The notes below the pieces were generated by a model. It was given only the letters and a program-made list of their open reading frames with translations, was not told the DNA's origin and made no database searches. A stretch of 64,000 nucleotides of DNA from Porphyromonadaceae bacterium FC4. GTDB taxonomy: Bacteria; Bacteroidota; Bacteroidia; Bacteroidales; Porphyromonadaceae. The DNA lies in contig LT635553.1 in assembly GCA_900120395.1 (NCBI GenBank), forward strand, positions 297,988 through 361,987, in the 5' to 3' direction. A program made the position numbers and the translations under genes. Of this stretch, positions 54,010 to 63,845 are shown in pieces. Numbering within the stretch: position 1 is the first letter of the stretch; each line of letters starts with the position of its first letter.

Positions 54010-55824
54010 ATGAATAAATACAGACTCCTTATACGTATTTGTCTACTAGCAGGGCTGCTGTTAGCGGTATCCGGATGCACCTCTTCTTTGGAGAGCAGAA
54101 CCCCAAAAACAGACATTGGCCTGGGAGACTTCTTCAAGTCTGAGAACGACTTGCGTATCTACTCCTACGGATTATATAATTTTGGTGGTAATGGGATATA
54201 TGTAGCCGACCAAGGGACCGATAACCAAGCTACCACGTCCCCCACCGAGGGTAAGATCATCATGAGTAGTCCGAATCCCAACTCAGCCAACCTCCCCGGT
54301 GAGTGGAACTGGAGTAGCCTCAAAGAGATCAACCTCCTTATCCAAGGATGTGCCAACGAACAAATCCCTATGGAGGCACGAAAGCACTTTGAGGGTGTCG
54401 GGCGACTCCTGAGAGCAGTATTTTACTACGACAAGGTCAAGCGCTACTCCGATGTCCCATGGATAGATAAGCCACTGGAGACTAATGATGAGGAGTTTTT
54501 GATGGCAAAGAGAAGTGATCGTGAGGTCGTGGTGGATAAGGTGATCGAAGACCTCACTTTCGCCTCCCAAAACATGCGTGTGAAAGTCGCCAATAAAGGA
54601 GAACTTCACCAAGATGTGGCGACCGCTTTTCTCGCACGGATAGCTCTGCACGAGGGAACTTTTCGCCGCTACCATCCGGAACTCAAGCTGGAGAGTACGG
54701 CGGGACGATTCCTGCAGATAGCACGGGATGCAGCCGACAAGATCATGAAGAGTGGTCGATACAATCTCTACTCCACCGGCATCATAGATAACGACTACCA
54801 CAGCTTATTCGTCTCCAAGAATCTTGAAAACAATCCCGAGATGATCTTTGCGCGCTACTATGATGCAAAGATGTATCCGACAGGCTTCTGGGCCTTTTCT
54901 TTTGGTAGCTACGAGTCGTGCCCCACAAAAGACATGCTCCAGGCTTACCTGATGAAGGATGGAGCATACTACACGTCTATCCCCAACTATAAGACTAAGC
55001 TCTATGTCGAAGAGTTCGAAGACCGAGACCCGCGCCTGTGTCAGACCTATGCCTATCCCGGGTGGGAACTCGTTAATACCAGTACTTATGCCGCCGGAAA
55101 AGGAGTCTACGTCCAGCAGCTCGCCAAAAACTTCTCCGGGTACCACCTTATCAAGGGCTTCATCAATAAGACCGATCAGGAGTCTAATGACGATCAAGAT
55201 GTCCCATTGATCCGATACGCAGAGATCCTGCTCATCTATGCTGAGGCAAAAGCAGAGCTGGGCGAACTCACCCAAGAAGACCTCCACAAAAGCCTCAACT
55301 TGATCCGCAAGCGTGTCGGGATGCCCGACTTCAACCTAAACCCCACTAAAGACCAGTTTATGGCTGATAAGTACCCCGGCGTTGCTCCTCTACTGCTTGA
55401 GATTCGCAGGGAGCGTCGAGTGGAGCTGGCGTTCGAAGGATTTCGCCACGATGACCTCTATAGATGGCACGCCGGTAAACTACTTGAGAAGGAGCCTGAG
55501 GGGATCTATTTCCCGTCTCTTGGTAAATTTGACATGACCGGTGATGGCATCCCTGACTTGTGCTTGATCCCATCCACTCAGGATATCCCCAAGGATGCAG
55601 ACAAGGAAGTCAATAGCTTGGGCCGTAAGCTGATCTATTATAAGGCAGGCCCCATTACGGACTCCAATGCTACTGCCTACCTGACTAATGGTACCTCCGG
55701 AACCATCATCACCACACAGGATATGGGTACATTCGTAGAGCCGAAGTTCTACTATCGTCCTATCCCGCGCCATCAGACGGACTTAAACAAAAACCTCCTC
55801 CCACAACCATTTGGCTGGGAATAA
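54010..55824 (+). CDS. SusD/RagB family surface lipoprotein (phosphodiesterase operon)
   Basis: A 604-residue lipoprotein (LLLAVSGC, Cys23). It has SusD features: helical repeats (EGVGRLLRAVFYYDKVKRYSDVPWID), NLIRKRVGMPDF, and EIRRERRVELAFEGFRHDDLYRWHAG, ending FYYRPIPRHQTDLNKNLLPQPFGWE. The phosphodiesterase gene begins 16 bp past the stop. Confidence 0.94.
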   Translation: MNKYRLLIRICLLAGLLLAVSGCTSSLESRTPKTDIGLGDFFKSENDLRIYSYGLYNFGGNGIYVADQGTDNQATTSPTEGKIIMSSPNPNSANLPGEWNWSSLKEINLLIQGCANEQIPMEARKHFEGVGRLLRAVFYYDKVKRYSDVPWIDKPLETNDEEFLMAKRSDREVVVDKVIEDLTFASQNMRVKVANKGELHQDVATAFLARIALHEGTFRRYHPELKLESTAGRFLQIARDAADKIMKSGRYNLYSTGIIDNDYHSLFVSKNLENNPEMIFARYYDAKMYPTGFWAFSFGSYESCPTKDMLQAYLMKDGAYYTSIPNYKTKLYVEEFEDRDPRLCQTYAYPGWELVNTSTYAAGKGVYVQQLAKNFSGYHLIKGFINKTDQESNDDQDVPLIRYAEILLIYAEAKAELGELTQEDLHKSLNLIRKRVGMPDFNLNPTKDQFMADKYPGVAPLLLEIRRERRVELAFEGFRHDDLYRWHAGKLLEKEPEGIYFPSLGKFDMTGDGIPDLCLIPSTQDIPKDADKEVNSLGRKLIYYKAGPITDSNATAYLTNGTSGTIITTQDMGTFVEPKFYYRPIPRHQTDLNKNLLPQPFGWE

Positions 55825-55840
55825 AACCTCAAACTTTATT

Positions 55841-57091
55841 ATGCATAAAAACATTCTCAACATTATCCGTGGTACACTACTCATCGGTGCTTTGTCACTG
55901 AGTACACTCTCGATCTCTGCACAGCAGAAAAAAACGGTGCTCATCATCATGGATGGGATCCCCACCGACATGATCTACAATGCCTATACCCCCAATCTCG
56001 ACCGAATCAGACACAATGGAGTACTCCTTGAGTCCTACGTAGGTGGGGTGAGGAATGGGTATTCGGAGACCCCTACAATTTCATCGAATGGATATGCAAC
56101 CCATCTCATTGGCACATGGGTTCACAAGCACGATGTCTGGGACAATAGCATCAAAGAGCCAAACTACCATTATCCTTCGATGTTCCGACTCTTCAAGGAC
56201 AGTAAGCCTGATGGGAAAATTGCGATCTACTCCACTTGGCTGGATAACCGGACAAAACTCCTCGGCGAAGGTCTGAAGGGCACTGACAATCTAAAATTTG
56301 ACTACCATTTTGATGGACTCGAGCTGGATACAGTCGCTTATCCCCACGATGATAAGAGTAATTACATCAAGCGTATTGATACAGCTGTGGCCCTTGAGGC
56401 TGCCAAGAGCATCTACCGAGATGCTCCGGACATGTCGTGGGTCTACCTCCAGCATACAGATGATATGGGACATATCTATGGCGAGGACCCCGAGTTTTAT
56501 AACTCCATTTCATACATGGACGGACTAGTTGGTCTCGTCTACGACTCTGTTCTTCAGCGTGAAAACGAGTTTGGCGAAGACTGGCTGGTGGTCGTTGTTA
56601 CTGATCACGGACGCACTCCGCTTACGGCCAAACACCATGGTGGACAGTCGGAAAGAGAGCGCAACACTTGGATCGTCATGAATAAAAAAGAGATCAACCA
56701 ATATGCTACCGAACGTCAGGTGGCAGCTGTGGATGTACTTCCCACAATATGTGACTTTATGGATGTCGAAATAGACAACACCGTGCTTACCGAGCTCGAC
56801 GGGACTCCTCTGCTGCGTCCTGTAGATGCAGCCAATCTCTCCGCACGCCTGATCGGTGATCAGCTCATCCTCAACTGGAATGCCTACAACGAAGATAGTA
56901 CCGCCGATGTATTCGTCACGTTCTCCAATAACTTTGCAAAAGGAGGCAGGGATGAGTACAAGAAGGTAGGTCAGGTGCCCGTTAAGGAGGGCTCTGCCGT
57001 TCTTGAAGTGAGTATGCCTCAGGACGCTAAAGTAATGAAGATCCTCCTCAAAACTAAGACAAATACACTGAACTATTGGATCAGAAAATAA
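55841..57091 (+). CDS. Alkaline phosphatase superfamily phosphodiesterase
   Basis: A 416-residue exported enzyme of the nucleotide-pyrophosphatase/phosphodiesterase group. After a signal peptide (LSTLSISAQ) comes VLIIMDGIP (metal ligand Asp38), then ETPTISSNGYATHLIGTWVHKHDVW, the nucleophile region (Thr79 or Ser81), YLQHTDDMGHIYG and VVTDHGR with the remaining metal ligands, and HHGGQSERERNTWIVM. A C-terminal beta domain follows. Members cleave phosphodiesters of nucleotides, nucleotide-sugars or lipids. The frame is open from 55811, overlapping susD, but the signal peptide fixes the start at 55841. It probably trims a phosphorylated ligand for the SusCD pair. Confidence 0.88.
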   Translation: MHKNILNIIRGTLLIGALSLSTLSISAQQKKTVLIIMDGIPTDMIYNAYTPNLDRIRHNGVLLESYVGGVRNGYSETPTISSNGYATHLIGTWVHKHDVWDNSIKEPNYHYPSMFRLFKDSKPDGKIAIYSTWLDNRTKLLGEGLKGTDNLKFDYHFDGLELDTVAYPHDDKSNYIKRIDTAVALEAAKSIYRDAPDMSWVYLQHTDDMGHIYGEDPEFYNSISYMDGLVGLVYDSVLQRENEFGEDWLVVVVTDHGRTPLTAKHHGGQSERERNTWIVMNKKEINQYATERQVAAVDVLPTICDFMDVEIDNTVLTELDGTPLLRPVDAANLSARLIGDQLILNWNAYNEDSTADVFVTFSNNFAKGGRDEYKKVGQVPVKEGSAVLEVSMPQDAKVMKILLKTKTNTLNYWIRK

Positions 57092-57128
57092 CTTTTAGTA
57101 AACAGTTTCTTGATAAATAAATAAGAAT

Positions 57129-57167
57129 GAGGGGGCATCGGGTTTATCCCGATGCCCCCTTCTTTTA
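57129..57167. terminator. Shared bidirectional terminator
   Basis: AGGGGGCATCGGG pairs with CCCGATGCCCCCT around TTTAT, with T-rich sequence on the plus-strand side. It lies between convergent genes (stops at 57091 and 57184). Confidence 0.85.
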
Positions 57168-57183
57168 ATGGATGGGCGAGTCT

Positions 57184-58059
57184 TTACTCGAAGGAGAGGG
57201 TCACCACGAGGGGGTTGTGGTCGGAGAGGTAGACGTGGTCGGGCTCGTCCGTCTCGTCGATGATGCTGTGCGTCTTCACCGTGCAGGGCTTGTGGTTGAC
57301 AAAGACGTAGTCGATGAGCGGGCGCTTTTCCTCGGGTATTTCTCCAAAGTCGTGAAAGCTGTTCTCGGTGCCTTCCTTTTGTTGGGCAACTTCTCTGGTG
57401 TTGATCAGTGCGAGGGGGTTGCTTGTGTCTGTCAGGCTGCGCACGACGCCGGAGGCGGGGTCTGCGTTGAAGTCTCCCGTGAGCACGACCATGCGCCCCT
57501 TTGCGAGCTCATCGATGCGGCTCAGCAATAGATCCACGCTCTTGGCGCGTGCCACCTCACCTCGGTGGTCGAAGTGGGTGTTGATGAATAGGAGTTCTCC
57601 TCGGGTCGCTTTGTCCCTGAGAACCACCCAGACTGCCGTGCGCTCGCAGGCAGCATCCCATCCCAGCCCGGGAGTTTCCGGGGTCTCGCTGAGCCAGAAG
57701 TAGCCCTTGTCGAGTACTTCATACTTCTCCTTTTTCCAAAAGACGGGGCAGTACTCTCCCGCTTCGTGTCCGTCTTCTCTGCCGACTCCGTATGCCTCGT
57801 AGTCCGGGTGTGCGGTCTGGAGGTCGGTGAGCTGGTTGTGTAGCACTTCCTGCATGCCCATCACGTCGGCGTCGGTCTCGGAGATGAAGTGGTCGACACC
57901 CGGCAGGCGGTTGCCCCATCTATTGATGCCGTCATCGGGGTTGTCGTATCGGATGTTGTAGCTTACGACCTTTAGGTCGGTGGTCTGAGCTTTTTGGGAT
58001 TGGCAGGACCACAGAGTGAGTGACAGTAGTCCCAGGAGTAGTGGTAGGCTTTTCTTCAT
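57184..58059 (-). CDS. Endonuclease/exonuclease/phosphatase family lipoprotein
   Basis: A 291-residue lipoprotein (LLSLTLWSC, Cys19) with the EEP fold. VVSYNIRYDN, MQEVLHNQ (Glu71), NTHFDHRG, LTGDFNADP and SDHNPLVV carry the metal and catalytic residues (Glu, Asp-x-Asn, Asp-His). EEP enzymes cleave phosphodiesters or phosphomonoesters of DNA, nucleotides, inositol phosphates or sphingomyelin. The frame is open from 58404, but the upstream part overlaps the metallophosphoesterase gene and is not protein-like; the signal peptide gives the start. It lies 10 bp past the metallophosphoesterase gene and is last in its operon. Confidence 0.9.
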   Translation of the reverse strand: MKKSLPLLLGLLSLTLWSCQSQKAQTTDLKVVSYNIRYDNPDDGINRWGNRLPGVDHFISETDADVMGMQEVLHNQLTDLQTAHPDYEAYGVGREDGHEAGEYCPVFWKKEKYEVLDKGYFWLSETPETPGLGWDAACERTAVWVVLRDKATRGELLFINTHFDHRGEVARAKSVDLLLSRIDELAKGRMVVLTGDFNADPASGVVRSLTDTSNPLALINTREVAQQKEGTENSFHDFGEIPEEKRPLIDYVFVNHKPCTVKTHSIIDETDEPDHVYLSDHNPLVVTLSFE

Positions 58060-58069
58060 GTCAAAAACG

Positions 58070-59248
58070 CTATTCTTTAGTGATAAAAAACTGATCAAAT
58101 GGTTCGTTCTCCCCCTTGTCGTAGGCGGTATAAAACAGAGTGTCCGGTGTGACCTGCAGGTGCTGGTAGTAGCGCCCGCCGGTGGTCGAGAAGTCGTGCG
58201 CCTCGGGATCGCCCACGGCGTAGTGCTTGACGGCAGCCGTGCTGACGATGTAGACCGGGTTTTGTCCGTCGCGAGCGTAGGCGTGGTCATGCCCTTGCAG
58301 TACCAGATCCACGCCGCAGGACTCGTATAGAGGTCCCAAGAGGTGGTGAACCAGGTAGTTTTTCCTCCCTTTTCGGACGGAGTGTACAGCGTGGTGACCC
58401 ACAACGATCACAAACGGTGAGTCTCTGCGCTCCGTGAGCACCCGTTGTAGCCATGTGTTCGTCTGGGGGAGGTTCCACTCGTAGGTGTTGGTGTCTACGC
58501 AGACGATGCGGACGTTTGGATAGTCCACATAGTAGGTGATCCCCTCCCGGTACTTAGGTCCATTGTGCGGCATGACAAAGGTGTGCACCCAGCGATCCCC
58601 CAGGTCGGTGTTGAGCCCCATCTCGTACTCGTGGTTGCCCGTGGCGGGGATGAAAGGTGTCGACGGTGCCAAAGTCTTCACAGCGTCGTAAAAGAGAGCC
58701 CAGTGCCGGTCATGCGGGCGCTCGATCATATCTCCTCCAAAGATCCAGGCGTCAACGTCGGGAAAGCGGTCCTGAACCTCCATCACCAGAGTGTCGGTGC
58801 CACTGGGCCAGCGGTCTTGGATGTCTCCTATGTAGATAAAAGACTGCCGGCCGGTGTTTGCCCCCTTGATCCTAAAGTTTCCCTCGTACTCTATATCTTC
58901 GTCGACCACCCGATAGGTGTACGCTCCCTCTGTCAGTGCTCCGGTTTTTGCGTGGTAGAGGTGGGTCGTCCCTCCGCCACTCTTCACGACGTGGTGAGCT
59001 GCATGTATTCTTTTGAGGAGCGTGCTATCTCGCAAGAGATCCAGGCAAAAGGCACGCTTGGAGCCACTCACCCAAGATAGGGTGCGCTCATGGAGCGCAT
59101 CCTCGCCGGGGGTGATGAAGAGTCGCTGCACCTTATCGGGGAGCACGAAGTCCGGCTCCGGGAGGTCGCCAAACCATTTGTCCCAATTGATCCCCAGTAT
59201 GGCGCCTATGACGAGCAGTATCTGAGAGCCTATATAAAGTTTTCTCAT
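58070..59248 (-). CDS. Metallophosphoesterase (purple acid phosphatase-like)
   Basis: A 392-residue exported or membrane-anchored enzyme. The N-terminal hydrophobic segment (IGSQILLVIGAILGI) is followed by a fibronectin-like domain (about 40-125), then the calcineurin-like core: YIGDIQD, FGGDMIE, ATGNHEYE, VVGHHAVHS and LQGHDHAYAR supply the dinuclear metal ligands. This is the layout of purple acid phosphatases. It lies 21 bp after the permease gene and 10 bp before the EEP lipoprotein gene. Confidence 0.9.
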   Translation of the reverse strand: MRKLYIGSQILLVIGAILGINWDKWFGDLPEPDFVLPDKVQRLFITPGEDALHERTLSWVSGSKRAFCLDLLRDSTLLKRIHAAHHVVKSGGGTTHLYHAKTGALTEGAYTYRVVDEDIEYEGNFRIKGANTGRQSFIYIGDIQDRWPSGTDTLVMEVQDRFPDVDAWIFGGDMIERPHDRHWALFYDAVKTLAPSTPFIPATGNHEYEMGLNTDLGDRWVHTFVMPHNGPKYREGITYYVDYPNVRIVCVDTNTYEWNLPQTNTWLQRVLTERRDSPFVIVVGHHAVHSVRKGRKNYLVHHLLGPLYESCGVDLVLQGHDHAYARDGQNPVYIVSTAAVKHYAVGDPEAHDFSTTGGRYYQHLQVTPDTLFYTAYDKGENEPFDQFFITKE

Positions 59249-59269
59249 TATTATTTCAATATAGTGTAA

Positions 59270-60517
59270 CTAGTCAAATCTTAGCGTATTGGACGGACGG
59301 ATCCCCGCAATGATCCCCGTAGGAATCAAGATGAGGAGGTAGATCACCGCCGTCACCAGCAGATTGGTTAGGACGAGCGTGACCGGATCGATGACGATGG
59401 GCACGTAGGACATGTAGTACTGGCTCGGATCCAGCGTGATGGGCTTCCCTATTTTCTGAACCATTGCCAGTGCGATCGCAAAGATGTTCCCCCAGAGCAG
59501 CCCCCTCCACAGCACCTCAACTGCCATGTACCTAAAGACTTTTCGGAGGGATGCATTGCGCTGCCCCAGTGCTTTGAGCGTCGCGATTGCGTTTACTTTC
59601 TGCAGGATCAGCACGACCCCCCCGGTGATCATCGTCATGCCGGCTACTGCTATCAGCAGGACCAGGATCAGCGCGACGTTCGCATCCAGTAGCGACAGCC
59701 ACCCGAGCAAGCCTCGGTTCATCTCCTCAGAGGTGTGCATAGTGTACTCTTCGCCGTGGTTGGCATACCGGTTCGCAAAGTAGTCAAAGAGCCGACTGTA
59801 GGCAACCGCCGTCTCTTTACTCCCCTTGTAGTGCACCTCCACGCCGCCTACCTGGTCCGCTTCCCAGCCGTTTACCCCGCGGAGCAGGCGGACGTCAGCT
59901 ACCCCTAGGTGCCGGTCGTACTCCGGGAAGCCGGTCTCAAAGAGTCCGGTCACCTCGAGCTTGCGCACCTTCATCCCACTGTCCAGTGTGAAGTAAGCTA
60001 GGGTCTCGTCCCCCACCCGCAGCCCCAAGTGGTCGGCAAGCGACCGCGAGAGGAGGGCTTCCCCGCTTGGATCTGAGCCCGAAAAGTCAGGCAGCCGCCC
60101 CTCCCGTAGGTACCCGGCGTAGAAGTCCCGGTTGTACAGGGAGTCTACTCCATGGAGCTGCACCCCACTGTAGGCAGAGTCGGTCTTGAGCAAAGCCATC
60201 TGGTCGATGAAGGTAAAGACCCCCGCTCCACCGCACAACTCACGAATATCCCCCGCCACCTCATCATGTAGCGTCAGGGGCTGGCTGTACTGCCCGTAGA
60301 TATTACTCGGCGAGGAGATGCGGATCGACCCCGAAAAGCCGTTGATCTTGGCATGTATCTCCTGCTTAAATCCATCGATGATGAAAAACGACAGCAGTAT
60401 CAGCATCACCCCCAGACCGATACCCAGGCTGGATATCCGCACCACGGGACGAAGCTGCCGATCCCGTGGCGGCGCTTCGTAGATAAATCGTCTGGCCAGC
60501 TCTCTTTCTACGCTCAT
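59270..60517 (-). CDS. ABC transporter permease, FtsX/LolC-E type
   Basis: A 415-residue inner-membrane protein: a first TM helix at about 28-50 (SLGIGLGVMLILLSFFIIDGF), a large periplasmic MacB-like domain, then three TM helices in the C-terminal FtsX domain (LDANVALILVLLIAVAGMTMITGGVVLIL and following). This four-helix layout is that of LolC/LolE, which extract lipoproteins from the inner membrane. No ATPase gene is adjacent. The frame is open from 60577; the start at 60517 (MSVERELARRF) matches the usual N-terminus of the family. It is first in an operon with two phosphoesterases. Confidence 0.88.
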   Translation of the reverse strand: MSVERELARRFIYEAPPRDRQLRPVVRISSLGIGLGVMLILLSFFIIDGFKQEIHAKINGFSGSIRISSPSNIYGQYSQPLTLHDEVAGDIRELCGGAGVFTFIDQMALLKTDSAYSGVQLHGVDSLYNRDFYAGYLREGRLPDFSGSDPSGEALLSRSLADHLGLRVGDETLAYFTLDSGMKVRKLEVTGLFETGFPEYDRHLGVADVRLLRGVNGWEADQVGGVEVHYKGSKETAVAYSRLFDYFANRYANHGEEYTMHTSEEMNRGLLGWLSLLDANVALILVLLIAVAGMTMITGGVVLILQKVNAIATLKALGQRNASLRKVFRYMAVEVLWRGLLWGNIFAIALAMVQKIGKPITLDPSQYYMSYVPIVIDPVTLVLTNLLVTAVIYLLILIPTGIIAGIRPSNTLRFD

Positions 60518-60574
60518 CCTACTATCAGTGTGTTCCAAATAACGAGGACCGGTAGAAGCCCTGATTCCTCGGTG

Positions 60575-60582
60575 CAAAGTTA
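60575..60582 (-). promoter_or_regulatory. -7 box of the permease operon
   Basis: TAACTTTG on the minus strand matches TAnnTTTG, about 58 bp before the chosen start at 60517. This supports that start over 60577, which the box overlaps. Confidence 0.6.
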
Positions 60583-60645
60583 CCCTTTTCTCTTCTATTA
60601 TATACGAGTGCTTTCGGGAGTCGGAACGGGCTCCGGATCCGGGCG

Positions 60646-60736
60646 AAAAATTTGACGGATAGTAGGGGAATGTTTCCAGTAGGAAAGAAAACGATTTGAC
60701 GGATAGTAGCGATCTGTTTCCAGTAGGAAACTTTTT
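60646..60736 (-). repeat. 91-bp dispersed intergenic repeat, copy G
   Basis: Two units with TTTGACGGATAGTAG and TTTCCAGTAGGAAA. It lies between the divergent permease and rRNA operons, upstream of and codirectional with the rRNA promoters. Confidence 0.9.
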
Positions 60737-60766
60737 GCGGTCATGCGGTTACTTTTTGCGATGTCT

Positions 60767-60786
60767 GTATCTGTTTGTTTATCAGA
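60767..60786 (+). repeat. 20-bp block shared with the beta-barrel leader
   Basis: GTATCTGTTTGTTTATCAGA, 19 of 20 identical to 686-705 and at the same 31-bp offset from the end of a 91-bp repeat. Confidence 0.6.
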
Positions 60787-60825
60787 AAGAAGGATGATCG
60801 TTTGGTTGGTTTTGTGGATGGGATG

Positions 60826-60857
60826 TTTGGTGGAGTGGAAAATTGTTTCTACCTTTG
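60826..60857 (+). promoter_or_regulatory. rRNA operon promoter P1
   Basis: TTTG at 60826-60829 and TACCTTTG at 60850-60857 are 20 bp apart, an excellent consensus match. It lies about 380 bp before the 16S gene. Confidence 0.8.
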
Positions 60858-60940
60858 CACTCGCAAACGAGCAAGAGTGCTTTTGTTTTTCCACCTGCGG
60901 ATGCGCAGGACAAGGTGTTTTGGGGATTTTTCCCCGAGAT

Positions 60941-60971
60941 TTTGTGGAAATGAAAACTTTTTGTAACTTTG
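60941..60971 (+). promoter_or_regulatory. rRNA operon promoter P2
   Basis: TTTG at 60941-60944 and TAACTTTG at 60964-60971 are 19 bp apart. It is the second of two tandem promoters, about 265 bp before 16S. Confidence 0.8.
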
Positions 60972-61019
60972 CAAAACCAATGCCAAAAAGCTGGCGTTAA
61001 CGAGGAGGTCATAGACATA

Positions 61020-61076
61020 ATGAACAAGGGCATCGCGCCGTTTTCTGATTTTGGTGCGATGCGAACAAACAAGTAG
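61020..61076 (+). other. Mini-ORF and stem-loop in the rRNA leader
   Basis: An 18-codon frame (MNKGIAPFSDFGAMRTNK) starts at 61020, 11 bp after AGGAGG, unusual in this phylum. Inside it GCATCGCGCC (61030-61039) pairs with GGTGCGATGC (61053-61062). A leader structure for rRNA processing or antitermination is more likely than a real peptide. Confidence 0.3.
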
Positions 61077-61235
61077 TACAAGGGATATTTTTATAGATAT
61101 AAGAATGTGCCACGTTAATTTTCAGACGAGAGACTAACTTGGGTGTTTACGTACAGCCTAAGCCGAGGAGGACTTTCTTTTTGATCTAGGTAAAGGATAT
61201 CGTCTGCTTTTGTAGCGGACACAATTATTTTACTA

Positions 61236-62770
<1,535 letters not shown>

Positions 62771-63064
62771 CTGGAGCCATTTCGAGAGGAATAGTTCTCT
62801 GTTATAGATGGTTTAGGTGGTAGACATTCGGAGGATGGTCTTCCGAGTCTGAGTGGTCACGGTAATAGGTGACCGAAGTGGTTCATGCTTCTGCATGGGT
62901 TGGTTGTTGCTTTGTGCAGCGCACTCCTATGTAGCCCGCGTGACTACTTGTTTGTCGCCCTTGTTTATTTTCTTATAAAATACATACCCTATTTTACTAC
63001 ACCGGCGCCTATAGGCTATAGAGTAGTGTACCAGGTGTTGGGTCAGATGAAAGAGTGGTAAGCC
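62771..63064 (+). other. Internal transcribed spacer, first part
   Basis: The 294 bp between 16S and tRNA-Ile. No gene is visible; it probably holds part of the 16S processing stem. Confidence 0.7.
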
Positions 63065-63138
63065 AGGCTCATAGCTCAGTTGGTTAGAGCGCTACACTGA
63101 TAATGTAGAGGTCGGCAGTTCAACTCTGCCTGGGCCTA
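63065..63138 (+). tRNA. tRNA-Ile (GAT anticodon)
   Basis: Acceptor AGGCTCA with TGGGCCT, D arm with AGTTGGTTA, anticodon loop CTGATAA (GAT), T arm GTTCAACTC. The CCA end is not encoded. The position in the 16S-23S spacer is standard. Confidence 0.96.
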
Positions 63139-63164
63139 CTTTTGAGGGAAAGCTGGTAAAAGTA

Positions 63165-63238
63165 GGGGGATTAGCTCAGTTGGCCAGAGCACCTGTTTTG
63201 CAAGCAGGGGGTCATCGGTTCGACTCCGATATCCTCCA
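63165..63238 (+). tRNA. tRNA-Ala (TGC anticodon)
   Basis: Acceptor GGGGGAT with ATCCTCC, D arm AGTTGGCCA, anticodon loop TTTGCAA (TGC), T arm GTTCGACTC. The CCA end is not encoded. It follows tRNA-Ile by 26 bp. Confidence 0.96.
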
Positions 63239-63845
63239 CGAGTTGTTTTATAAGAAACACGAGAGATCATAGACATATTGGCAAAGTAGAAATACTCCGG
63301 GGTGTTTGTTTCTTTTAGGAGGAATGGATGTTTCGGGGTAGCGTTAAAAGTAATAGAGTAAAGACGAAATAGGTGGCTGATGCTGTCTGTGCCGGTTTTC
63401 GGCGTGGGGGTGTTGGCTGCGACACGCGAGTAATTTATTTTAGATCAGATTTTGGTTCTGCAGGATGGGTCTGCTTAGGCAGGTTTGTTTTGCCGGATTT
63501 AGTCTTTTCGTTTTCGACATTGTTTTATTTTGATGATGTCTTCTGTTGTATGCTTGTATGGTGTGTGGCTTCGGTTTTGTGGAGCGCATGACGTATGTGT
63601 ACAATGTTTATTGGCGTGGGTCACTCCCGTGCGTGAGTATGTGGAGTGTATTTATGATTTCTTTCTGAGCTCGAGCGATAACGAAAAATAGTATACTGTA
63701 TATATCATTAGAGTTACGAAATATATCGTCTGTCCGCAGGTGTGGGCAGATAGGTTTGTATCTTGTTTTTCTTTTGCGTGCTTTCTGCGTTGCGTTGTTT
63801 CCGAGTTAGGAGATGGCGTGGGTGGGAGTGTGTAATGAAGAGATA
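63239..63845 (+). other. Internal transcribed spacer, second part
   Basis: About 607 bp between tRNA-Ala and 23S, AT-rich toward the right end. No gene or further tRNA was found; short open frames are not supported. Confidence 0.7.

Noticed and set aside
57184..58404. Longer version of the EEP gene starting at 58404
   Set aside because: The added N-terminal part overlaps the metallophosphoesterase gene and is Ser/Thr/Arg-rich shadow sequence; the signal peptide gives the start at 58059.
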